Shown here: in pieces, positions 56,933 through 64,000 of the stretch
Position numbering within the stretch: position 1 is the stretch's first letter
Layout: each line of letters begins with the position of its first letter
NCBI RefSeq assembly: GCF_041435115.1
Contig: NZ_CP108046.1
Location: forward strand, 2,728,001 to 2,792,000
DNA from: Streptomyces sp. NBC_00289
Lineage (GTDB): Bacteria; Actinomycetota; Actinomycetes; Streptomycetales; Streptomycetaceae
Direction of reading: 5' to 3'
Length of the DNA: 64,000 nt
Translations under genes and position numbers: made by a program
Notes under the pieces: model-generated
Database searches by the model: none
What the model saw: only the letters and a program-made list of their open reading frames with translations
What the model was told of the DNA's origin: nothing

Positions 56933-59029
56933 GTGCGCAGCCGAACCCCCAAGTCAGCGGCGATCGCCGGAGCCCTCGCGGCCGTCGCCCTCCTCGCCAC
57001 CGCTCCCGCCGCGTCGGCCGCCGGCCCCCGGGACGTGACCGCCGACGTCCTCGCCGGCCGGGACGTGACACTCGCCGGGGACACCCTGGTCACCGTGCCC
57101 GCCGGCACGACGACGTACGACGGGGTGTTCCGCGGCGAGGGCACGCTCACCGTGCGCGGCGGCGGGACCCTGATCCTCACCAGGGACAGCGACTTCACGC
57201 TGCCCGAGGCACGGCAGCGGCAGAAGGTGACCACACAGGGCGGCAACCACCCCTACACCACGGTGGCCGACCCGGACCCGCCCGCGATCACCGTGGGGCG
57301 CGGGACCACCCTCCAGTACGGCACGGGTGGCGGCACCGGCCTCATCGGGCACTTCCCGTACAACACCCCCGGGTACCGGTTGAACCAGCTCAACGTCCGG
57401 GTCGACGGCACGCTCCGCCTCTCCCTGACCCGCACCTTCAACATCGGCACCATCAGCGGCTCGGGCCTGGTCACCCAGCCCCGGAACATGTGGGGCACCC
57501 TCGACCTGGCCGGCACCCACCCCTTCTCCGGCGTCATCGACAACGGCACCGGCATGGCGGTCGGCCGCCCCGAGTACCCGGTGGCACTGCCCGACGCCCG
57601 CGCCGTGCTCAACCAGGGTTCCTGGATCATCGACACACCGCTCTCCCAGACGATCACCCTCCGCCAGAACTTCTACCAGCGCGAGTACGGCAGCGACGTC
57701 AACGTGCACACCCGGCCCGGCAGCAAGGTCGTGCTCACCGGCCAGTACAGCTACAGCGACCAGGGCGGCGACACCAACCCCTCGCTGAGCGATCCCGAGC
57801 TCAACTGGCGTGCCATCGCCCACCAGTTGAACAAGCGCGGCACCAACATCGAGGGTGCGGACGTCCGGTGGGGCGACGGCACCACACACCGGATCTTCAT
57901 GCCGGGCACCGCGGACACGGTGTACGTCAACCTGCACGAGGCGAGCGGCCGGCGGTCCCGGCTCACCTTCGACTACGACGGGCCGGTGACGCTGGGCGCC
58001 CCGATCGGCGGCGGCCGCTACCACGACACGCTGGCCGCGCCCGGCGCCGGGGACGTCGTCGTCGCGGGCACCCGCGGCAACGACGTGACGTTCGCGGCCG
58101 AGCAGTACTACGACGGGTCGACGACCATCGAGAAAGGGGCGGTGCTACGACTCGGATCGGGTCGCGGGGACGGCTCCCTGCTGACGGGCACGCCCCGGCG
58201 CAGGGTGGTGGACGACGGCACGCTGGTCGTGCACAACGCGTCGACTCCGGTGTCCCTGTCCCGGATCGGCGGCTCCGGTTCACTCGTCCAGTCCGGCACC
58301 GCCACGACCACGCTGACGGGCGGCGCGGTGACCTACACCGGGACGACCACGGTACGGACGGGCACCCTGGCGCTGCGCTCCGGGGCGACGCTCGCGAACA
58401 GCAGGGCGATCCGGCTCACGTCCGGTGCCGCACGGCTCGACGCGGGGCCGGCGGGACTGCGGGTGGCGAGCACGCTGACCGGCAGCGGGACCGTGCGGGG
58501 AGCGGTGCGCAACGAGGGCGTGGTCACGGGCGGCCTCACGATCCTGGGCGACTACTCGCAGCACGCGTTGGGCGAACTGGTGCTGCACAAGGCGCCGTTG
58601 AAAGTGTCCGGAGCCGTACGGCTGGCCGGAGGCCTCGACCTGTCGGCCATGGGCACGAAGCCCGCCCGCCGCGTCACCGTGCTCGACCACACGGGCCGGT
58701 CGAAAACGACGGGCGCCTTCTCGGGCCTGAAGGAAGGGGCGAAGCTGAAGCTCGCCGACACCACCTTCCGCATCAGCTACCGGGGCGGTGACGGCAACGA
58801 CGTCGTGCTGAACGCCCTCACGGCCACGTCGGCCCCGTCGACGGCACCCACCGCGTCGGCCACCACCCCGGTGTCCACCCGAAGCGCCGCCGCCGCGGAC
58901 GACCAACGGTTCGGCTGGTGGCCGTACGCGCTGGCACTGGGCCTCCTGGGCACCCTCCTACTCCCGGCAACCCGCCACCACCGCAGCCGCCGCAACCACC
59001 GCGGCGGCCGACACGCAGGGCGGGGATAG
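56933..59029 (+). CDS. Large surface protein with autotransporter-associated beta-strand repeats
   Basis: 698 aa from GTG 56933; no good ribosome site, so the start is uncertain. Signal peptide RTPKSAAIAGALAAVALLAT. A long beta-helix-like region follows, including PATR-type repeats (YDGSTTIEKGAVLRLGSG, YTGTTTVRTGTLALRSGAT) around residues 385-520. A Thr/Ser/Ala-rich stretch precedes a C-terminal membrane helix (WWPYALALGLLGTLLLPATR) and a basic tail, so it is cell-anchored. It may bind or cleave a polysaccharide, given the pectin locus beside it; no catalytic motif is recognised. Confidence 0.75.
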   Translation: MRSRTPKSAAIAGALAAVALLATAPAASAAGPRDVTADVLAGRDVTLAGDTLVTVPAGTTTYDGVFRGEGTLTVRGGGTLILTRDSDFTLPEARQRQKVTTQGGNHPYTTVADPDPPAITVGRGTTLQYGTGGGTGLIGHFPYNTPGYRLNQLNVRVDGTLRLSLTRTFNIGTISGSGLVTQPRNMWGTLDLAGTHPFSGVIDNGTGMAVGRPEYPVALPDARAVLNQGSWIIDTPLSQTITLRQNFYQREYGSDVNVHTRPGSKVVLTGQYSYSDQGGDTNPSLSDPELNWRAIAHQLNKRGTNIEGADVRWGDGTTHRIFMPGTADTVYVNLHEASGRRSRLTFDYDGPVTLGAPIGGGRYHDTLAAPGAGDVVVAGTRGNDVTFAAEQYYDGSTTIEKGAVLRLGSGRGDGSLLTGTPRRRVVDDGTLVVHNASTPVSLSRIGGSGSLVQSGTATTTLTGGAVTYTGTTTVRTGTLALRSGATLANSRAIRLTSGAARLDAGPAGLRVASTLTGSGTVRGAVRNEGVVTGGLTILGDYSQHALGELVLHKAPLKVSGAVRLAGGLDLSAMGTKPARRVTVLDHTGRSKTTGAFSGLKEGAKLKLADTTFRISYRGGDGNDVVLNALTATSAPSTAPTASATTPVSTRSAAAADDQRFGWWPYALALGLLGTLLLPATRHHRSRRNHRGGRHAGRG

Positions 59030-59467
59030 CGGCGGGAGACAGCGCCGGTCGGTGTCGCCCGCCCCTGGACCGAGGTCGGGTCGGCGCCGGCCGGCGAACG
59101 GCCGGGGCTGTGACGGGGGGCGGCCGGGGGCCGGGTGGCCGGGGCCAGTGGCCGGTGTCCGGGTGGCCGGGTGGCCGGGTGGCCGGGACCCGTGGCCGGT
59201 CTGGTGGGCCTGTGGGCCGGTGGCCGAGTGGCCGGTGGGCCTTGGGCCGGTGGCCGAGTGGCCGGTGGGCCTTGGGCCGGTGGCCGAGTGGCCGGTGGGC
59301 CTTGGGCCGGTGGCCGGCCGGTGGCCGGGACCAGTGGCCGGGGCCGGTGACCGGGTGGCCGACGGCCGGTGACCGGGGCCGGTGACCGGGCCGGTGGCCG
59401 CCCACCACAGGGGTGCGGGCGGCCACCGGCAGCGCCGATGCGCATGTCCGACACGCCGAGCGGTGAC
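59030..59467. repeat. Low-complexity spacer including three perfect 30-bp repeats
   Basis: The spacer is built from GGCCGGTGGCC-like words, strongly G-biased on the plus strand. Between 59221 and 59310 a 30-bp unit (TGGCCGAGTGGCCGGTGGGC then CTTGGGCCGG) occurs three times without change. Frames crossing it encode only simple His/Arg/Pro-Gly repeats, so I regard it as non-coding. Confidence 0.75.
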
Positions 59468-59540
59468 GTGCCCCAAAGGGGCGCGGGGAACTGCGCGACC
59501 AGCCACGACGCACCCGCACCCGCACCCGCACCCGGCGTAC
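59468..59540. repeat. Copy of a dispersed Streptomyces intergenic element
   Basis: A hairpin GTGCCCC-AAA-GGGGC followed by GCGGGGAACTGCGCGACCAG and then a (GCACCC)n tract. From general knowledge this phrase recurs between genes in many Streptomyces genomes. It may serve as terminator for the surface-protein gene. Confidence 0.6.
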
Positions 59541-59692
59541 CGGACCCCGAGGGACCGAACCCCCGACGTGCCGGACCTCCAGCGGAGCGAGAGGCGAGAG
59601 CCCTCTCCGACCTGACCGTGCCGTACGGGGCAACGGTGAACACCGAGCTGTTCACGCGCTGGACGCGTACGACTGCCGCCCGCCCCTTCGAC

Positions 59693-59698
59693 TAGCGT
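59693..59698 (+). promoter_or_regulatory. -10 element for a leaderless mmuM transcript
   Basis: TAGCGT lies 7 bases before the A of the start ATG at 59705, and no ribosome-binding site precedes that ATG. This spacing is typical of leaderless mRNAs in Streptomyces. Confidence 0.5.
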
Positions 59699-59704
59699 CG
59701 TGAC

Positions 59705-60697
59705 ATGACCAGCGACCTCCCGGAAACCCCTCACCCCTCCGCCCAGGACCGGTCTCACGAACGCGCCGCGACCGGCGGCGAGGGCCTCGCCCAGGCCCTC
59801 GCCGCCGGCACGGTCGTCCTCGACGGCGGCATGTCGAACCAGCTGGAGGCCGCCGGGCACGACCTGAGCGACGAGCTGTGGTCGGCGCGACTGCTCGCCG
59901 AACGCCCCGAGGCGATCATCGCGGCGCACCTCGCCTACTTCGAGGCGGGCGCGGACGTGGCGATCACGTCCAGCTACCAGGCGACGTTCGAGGGCTTCGC
60001 GAAGCGCGGGGTCGGGCCGGAGCGGGCGGCCGAACTCATCGGCCTGAGCGTGGAGTTGGCCCGCGAGGCGGCCCGACAGGCGGAGACGAAGGGCATCCGA
60101 CGGCCCCTGTACACGGCGGCCTCGGTCGGCCCGTACGGGGCGATGCTGGCGGACGGCTCCGAGTACCGGGGCCGCTACGGCCTGACCGTGGCGGAACTCG
60201 AGGCCTTCCACCGGCCGCGCGTCGAGGTGCTGGCGGCGGCCGGGCCCGACGTGCTCGCGCTGGAGACGGTCCCCGACGCCGACGAGGCGCAGGCGCTGCT
60301 GCGGGCGGTGCGCGGGCTCGGCGTGCCGGCCTGGCTGTCGTACACGGTCGCCGGCAACCGCACCCGCGCCGGGCAGCCCCTGGAGGAGGCCTTCGCCCTG
60401 GCCGCCGACGCGGACGAGGTGATCGCGGTGGGTGCGAACTGCTGCGCCCCGCAGGACGTGGATGCCGCCGTCGAGATCGCGGCCCGTGTCACCGGAAAGC
60501 CGGTCGTCGTCTACCCCAACAGCGGCGAGGCCTGGAACGCCGAGGCCCGCGCCTGGACCGGCCGCTCCACGTTCGCCCCGGCACAGGTACTGGGCTGGCG
60601 GACCTCGGGGGCCCGGTTGATCGGCGGGTGCTGCAGGGTGGGCCCGGGGGCGATCACGTCGATCGCGGACACACTGACCTCGCCGACACCGGCGTAA
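59705..60697 (+). CDS. mmuM: Homocysteine S-methyltransferase
   Basis: 330 aa. TIM-barrel enzyme moving a methyl group from S-methylmethionine (or SAM) to homocysteine. Zinc ligands: Cys in [14 protein letters not shown] and the CC pair in [14 protein letters not shown]. The substrate segment [20 protein letters not shown] and [19 protein letters not shown] match MmuM. Probably leaderless. Single gene; its 3' end is duplicated downstream. Confidence 0.92.
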   Translation: MTSDLPETPHPSAQDRSHERAATGGEGLAQALAAGTVVLDGGMSNQLEAAGHDLSDELWSARLLAERPEAIIAAHLAYFEAGADVAITSSYQATFEGFAKRGVGPERAAELIGLSVELAREAARQAETKGIRRPLYTAASVGPYGAMLADGSEYRGRYGLTVAELEAFHRPRVEVLAAAGPDVLALETVPDADEAQALLRAVRGLGVPAWLSYTVAGNRTRAGQPLEEAFALAADADEVIAVGANCCAPQDVDAAVEIAARVTGKPVVVYPNSGEAWNAEARAWTGRSTFAPAQVLGWRTSGARLIGGCCRVGPGAITSIADTLTSPTPA

Positions 60698-60888
60698 CCC
60701 CGACGCCGACCACCCCGACACCCACCACCCCGCCCGCCCAACGTCGGCCCCGCGGGCTCGGGCTCGGCTCAAAGGCGGGCGCCGCCGGGCAGAAATGGCG
60801 GCGCTCACGTCGATCGCGGACACACTGACCTCGCCGACACCGACGTAGCCCCGACGCCCACCACCGCTCCCGCCCAACGTCGGCCCCG
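60654..60888. repeat. Imperfect direct duplication of the mmuM 3' end
   Basis: Segment 60654-60753 (last 14 codons of mmuM plus following DNA) recurs at 60805-60888 with small deletions. Both begin TCACGTCGATCGCGGACACA and end ACGTCGGCCCCGC. The 225-bp gap 60698-60922 contains nothing else. Confidence 0.85.
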
Positions 60889-60922
60889 CCCAGCACCCCT
60901 CGGCCCCGTGAGCCCCGCCGGG

Positions 60923-62506
60923 TCAGTCGCGTCGGATCGCGCCGGGGCGTCGCAGTCGGCGTACCACCGAGCGGAGTTCCGTGTTTTTCGTGGGCGGGTC
61001 GCCGTCGAGGGACTCCGGTATGGCTCCGGCCTCGTGGGCGGCCGCGTCCGCCGCCCAGACCGCAAGCTCGGGATCTCGCGGACCGTATGCAGTATGCGGC
61101 TCACTGTCGCCGAAGATCCGCACCGGGTGCGAGGCGTCCCAACGCTGCCAGCCCGGGTCGCCGTCGACCGCGAACCGCACCCACGCCCCGTGCATCGCGT
61201 CGGCCAGCTCCCGCGGCGCCCCCTCCCCCGCGAGTCTGGCCGACTCGGGGACGTCGCCCGTGTCGAAGACGAAGCCGAGTTCCAGGGCGTGGCAGGCGCC
61301 CAGCCCGGGGAGACCGGAGGGCCAGGCGAACTCGTAGACGTACGAGGAGTGCGGGCGGGCGTCGGCGAGCCGGTGCAGCGGGATGCGCAGGAGGTGGTCG
61401 GTGACCATCTGGCCGACGATCTCGGCGGGGGTCGCCTCCGGATGGAGGGCTCGGTAGCCGCGGGGCACCTCGTGGCCGCAGCGGCAGCGGGCCATCGCGC
61501 CGGCCAGGGCTACGGCGCCGAGCCGGTCGATGCGCTCCACGAGCCCACCGGGCACCAGCCACAGCCGGTACTCGTCGCGGGTCCAGCCCATGAGCAGGTC
61601 GACGCCGGCCGCCGCGTCACCCTGGACGAGGGCCTCCAGGGGATCGCGCGGGACGATGTCGCCGTCGACGACGATCCCGAAGGCGGGACCGCCGAGCACC
61701 GGACTGCTGAGCCGGCCCACGTCGGCCTGGGTGCGCAGCAGCAGGTCCCGGTCGACGTCGGCGAAGGCCGCGGCGGTGGCGGGGATCTTCAGTCGGGTCG
61801 CCATCCGGCGCACCATCCGCCGGACCTTGTCCCGGTCGGCGGCCTCGGGCGGCCCGCTCTGCAGGACCGCGCGCCGCACGAGCCCTTGGGCCTGCGGAGC
61901 GGCCAGCACGGCGCCGACACTGATCGCCCCGGCGGACTGACCACCGAGGGTCACCCGGGAGGGGTCGCCGCCGAACGCCCCGATCGACTCGTGCACCCAG
62001 GCCAGCGCGGCCAGTTGGTCGCGCAGCCCGGGATTGGCGGGAGCGTCCGGGAACAGTCCGTAGCCCTCCACACCGAGCCGGTAGTTCACCGAGACGAAGA
62101 CGACGCCGTCACGGGCGAAGGCCAGCCCGTCGTACACGGGCACGGCCGAGGAGCCCCGGGTCAGGGCGCCGCCGTGCAGCCACACCACGACCGGGAGACG
62201 GGCCCCCGGGCCCGGCTCCGGTGTCCACACGTTGAGGTTGAGGCAGTCGTCGCCGGGCACCACCGGGTCGGACAGCAGCCGGGCGAAGGCTTCGGAATAC
62301 GGCGGTTTCGGCGGCGTCGGTCCGAAGGCTCCCGCGTCGCGCACGCCGCCCCAGGGCGTCGGAGGCACGGGTGGCCGGAACCGGCGGGGGCCGAACGGAG
62401 GCGCCGCGTAGGGGATCCCCCGGAACACCGCGACGCCGTCCTCGTACCGGCCGCGTACCGCCCCGAACGGCGTGCTCACCACGGGGCCCGCCTGGACTGC
62501 CGTCAT
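60923..62506 (-). CDS. Carboxylesterase/lipase family type B
   Basis: 527 aa from ATG 62506, with GGAGG 10 bases upstream. Alpha/beta hydrolase of the type B carboxylesterase group: oxyanion region VVVWLHGGALTRGSS, family mark GDDCLNLNVWTPE, nucleophile VTLGGQSAGAISVGAVL, catalytic histidine likely in GLGACHALELGFVFD. No signal peptide, so intracellular. Substrate unknown; beside pectin genes it could act on acyl or feruloyl esters, but this is a guess. Confidence 0.88.
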   Translation of the reverse strand: MTAVQAGPVVSTPFGAVRGRYEDGVAVFRGIPYAAPPFGPRRFRPPVPPTPWGGVRDAGAFGPTPPKPPYSEAFARLLSDPVVPGDDCLNLNVWTPEPGPGARLPVVVWLHGGALTRGSSAVPVYDGLAFARDGVVFVSVNYRLGVEGYGLFPDAPANPGLRDQLAALAWVHESIGAFGGDPSRVTLGGQSAGAISVGAVLAAPQAQGLVRRAVLQSGPPEAADRDKVRRMVRRMATRLKIPATAAAFADVDRDLLLRTQADVGRLSSPVLGGPAFGIVVDGDIVPRDPLEALVQGDAAAGVDLLMGWTRDEYRLWLVPGGLVERIDRLGAVALAGAMARCRCGHEVPRGYRALHPEATPAEIVGQMVTDHLLRIPLHRLADARPHSSYVYEFAWPSGLPGLGACHALELGFVFDTGDVPESARLAGEGAPRELADAMHGAWVRFAVDGDPGWQRWDASHPVRIFGDSEPHTAYGPRDPELAVWAADAAAHEAGAIPESLDGDPPTKNTELRSVVRRLRRPGAIRRD

Positions 62507-62581
62507 ACAACACCAGCCTCCTCGCCGCACTCGTGCACCGCGTGAAACCGCGCACCCTGCACAACCGGCGATCAGTCACCG

Positions 62582-62675
62582 GTCGACGATCAGCGGTCGA
62601 CAGTCGCCGGTCGACGATCGACAGTCGCCCGTCGACGATCACCGGCCGACGATCGACATTCACCGGTCGACGATC
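62582..62675. repeat. Heptameric periodic repeat array (GTCGACGATC words)
   Basis: The word GTCGACGATC or a one- to two-base variant starts at 62582, 62596, 62610, 62631, 62645 and 62666; all spacings are multiples of 7 (14, 14, 21, 14, 21). It lies in the 479-bp gap (62507-62985) between the divergent esterase and LacI genes, which holds no other gene. Confidence 0.75.
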
Positions 62676-62892
62676 ACCGTGAACATCAGAGCACCACATC
62701 ATGAGCCGGTATTCCGCCGCTCGAGCGGGCTTGGCGACTGTTCGGGCGACACGAGGTGCCGAAACCGCGTTCTCCCACCACCCGCCCGACCTCGCTTCCG
62801 GCCGAACTGTTCGGGGTTTCGCATGCCCGGCCCCTGCCAAGACCTGCGAACTCCGGCCTCTTCCCGAGGTCATGCGGCGAACCTAGGGTAGG

Positions 62893-62900
62893 AAGCGCTT
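62893..62900. promoter_or_regulatory. AAGCGCTT operator before the LacI gene
   Basis: Perfect palindrome in GGAAGCGCTTAC, 86 bp before the LacI start, identical in its core to the site between the RG acetylesterase and RG lyase genes. Suits autoregulation. Confidence 0.65.
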
Positions 62901-62985
62901 ACTGTCCGGTCGGTCGCTCGGCCGCCCAGGCAGCACTGGACGAGACTTCCGATGGCCCTCGGGCGGGCCGGAGAGGTGGTTCCCG

Positions 62986-64000
62986 ATGGTCCGTACGGGG
63001 AGCGCGAGCGTGGCGGCCGGGCCGACCCTTGCGGTCGTGGCCCGGGAGGCGGGGGTCTCCGTGCCCACCGCGTCCAAGGTGGTCAACGGCCGGGAGGACG
63101 TCGCCCCCGAGACCCGCCGCCGTGTCACGGAGGCGCTGGACCGGCTCGGCTACGTCCGCAGACCCCGGTTCGACACCCTGAAGTCGTCCGGCCTGGTCGA
63201 CCTGGTGGTGCACTCCCTGGAGAGCTCCGGGTCGGGGGCCGTGCTGCACGGGGTGGAGGCGGCGGCCCACGAGCTCGGTCTGGAGGTGGTCGTCTCGGCC
63301 GGCCTGACCAGGACCCGTGGCGACCGGCCGGAGAGGGGCTGGCTGGACAGGCTCACCACGCGCGGCTCGTCCGGAGTGCTGTTCAACCTGGCCGAGCCGG
63401 CGCCGACCCAGTACACCTGGCTCGACCAGCACCGCATTCCGTACGTGCTGATCGATCCGGTCGTCGAACCGCCACCCGGAGTGGTGTCGGTGGGTGCGGC
63501 GAACTGGCACGGCGGTGTCACGGCGACCGAGCACCTGCTGCGGCTCGGCCACGAACGCATCGCCGTCGTCGCCGGTCACCAGCGCACGATGGGCAGCGGT
63601 GCGCGCGTGGCCGGCTACCGCTCGGCGCTGGCGGCCGCCGGAGTACGCCATCGCCCCGAGTACGTCTGTCACGCGGGCTTCGACGAGACGCTCGCCCGCA
63701 ACGCCACGTTGCACCTCCTCGGCCTGCCCGAACCGCCCACCGCGGTCTTCGTCTGCTCGGACCGGATGGCCCTCGGGGTGTACGAGGCGCTGGCCGAACG
63801 GGGGTTGAGGGTGCCGGACGACGTCAGCGTGGTCGGCTTCGACGACCTGCCCGAGGCCCGCTGGGCCGCCCCCGCCCTGACCACGGTCCGCCAGCCGCTG
63901 TCGGAGATGGCGGCGACGGCCCTGCACCTCCTGGTCCGCATGATGGACGGCGCCCGCCCCGAGAGCACCCGCACCGAACTGTCGACGCGACTGGTCGAGC
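62986..64000 (+). CDS. LacI family transcriptional regulator (cut by window end)
   Basis: 338 codons from ATG 62986 (GAGAGGTGG upstream), still open at the window end; a full LacI protein is about 340-360 aa, so only the last few residues are missing. HTH: TLAVVAREAGVSVPTASKVV, with hinge-helix region RVTEALDRLGYVRRP. The periplasmic-binding-like effector domain shows VDLVVHSLESSGSGAVLHGV, HLLRLGHERIAVVAGHQRTM, PTAVFVCSDRMALGVYEALA and SVVGFDDLPEARWAAPALTT. It very likely responds to a sugar and binds the AAGCGCTT sites. Confidence 0.92.
   Translation, partial: MVRTGSASVAAGPTLAVVAREAGVSVPTASKVVNGREDVAPETRRRVTEALDRLGYVRRPRFDTLKSSGLVDLVVHSLESSGSGAVLHGVEAAAHELGLEVVVSAGLTRTRGDRPERGWLDRLTTRGSSGVLFNLAEPAPTQYTWLDQHRIPYVLIDPVVEPPPGVVSVGAANWHGGVTATEHLLRLGHERIAVVAGHQRTMGSGARVAGYRSALAAAGVRHRPEYVCHAGFDETLARNATLHLLGLPEPPTAVFVCSDRMALGVYEALAERGLRVPDDVSVVGFDDLPEARWAAPALTTVRQPLSEMAATALHLLVRMMDGARPESTRTELSTRLVE

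Noticed and set aside
59221..59310. CRISPR-like array
   Set aside because: The three 30-bp units are directly adjacent with no spacers and there are no cas genes.
58777..59655. Leftward frames with GHRPKAHRPL repeats
   Set aside because: They are produced by the 30-bp DNA repeat and cross the end of the surface-protein gene on the other strand; no ribosome site or domain.
62899..63927. Leftward 342-aa frame at the right end
   Set aside because: Antisense to the LacI gene, which has HTH and effector-domain motifs.

Overview
The window is 64 kb of very high-GC DNA with dense coding, strong third-position GC bias, GTG starts, occasional TTA codons and lineage-typical genes (DUF2637 protein, PucR regulator, alditol oxidase, HTH-TM proteins, anti-sigma-type ATPase). 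It is a Streptomyces chromosome. The species cannot be named from the sequence. It carries about 50 genes, one intact insertion sequence and no rRNA or tRNA that I could see.

Layout. 0-2.2 kb: start of a leftward pentapeptide-like membrane protein (cut by the window edge) diverging from an APH-like kinase-fold protein. 2.2-11.1 kb: purine catabolism, with leftward xanthine dehydrogenase FAD, FeS and molybdopterin subunits, an NCS2 purine permease and the XdhC maturation factor, facing a divergent PucR-type activator. 11.2-15.9 kb: TPR protein, GntR regulator, a siderophore-iron reductase under an iron-box-like site, a DUF2637 protein and an ATP-binding regulator with a TTA codon. 16-19 kb: two small secreted proteins and a membrane-spanning XRE-type HTH protein. 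19-27.2 kb: pyruvate oxidase, PP2C-type phosphatase, DUF456 protein, PPOX/F420 oxidoreductase, an ogt-ada/alkA alkylation repair pair and rsgA. 27.4-30.9 kb: an 11-residue-repeat protein, a following reading frame with no normal start codon, a decayed gene, and a one-chain fusion of a sigma-region-4-like segment, a ZAS-like zinc motif, a membrane helix and an extracellular cellulose-binding domain. 31.2-32.9 kb: an IS1182-like element inserted exactly at the stop codon of a radical SAM gene.

34-46 kb: alditol oxidase, a ROK regulator, a sugar ABC importer (lipoprotein and two permeases) with a GH2 beta-galactosidase, an ABC exporter with two membrane subunits, and a TetR regulator. 47-49 kb: a truncated secreted-protein gene and a TIGR03943/permease pair of the metal-handling type. 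49.3-56.8 kb: a rhamnogalacturonan-I locus comprising a DUF2264 protein, an RG acetylesterase, a PL4 RG lyase and two GH43 enzymes. It is followed by a large beta-strand-repeat surface protein, a repeat-rich spacer, homocysteine methyltransferase, a carboxylesterase and the start of a LacI regulator that runs off the window.

How the parts fit. The 34-64 kb half reads as plant cell wall (pectin, galactan, arabinan) scavenging: secreted enzymes release oligosaccharides, the ABC system imports sugars, and beta-galactosidase finishes hydrolysis. The LacI gene and the RG-lyase/acetylesterase divergon share the same AAGCGCTT palindrome, suggesting common control. The most unusual proteins are the sigma/ZAS/CBM2 fusion, the 11-mer-repeat protein with its start-less neighbour, and the radical SAM enzyme with non-standard cysteine spacing.
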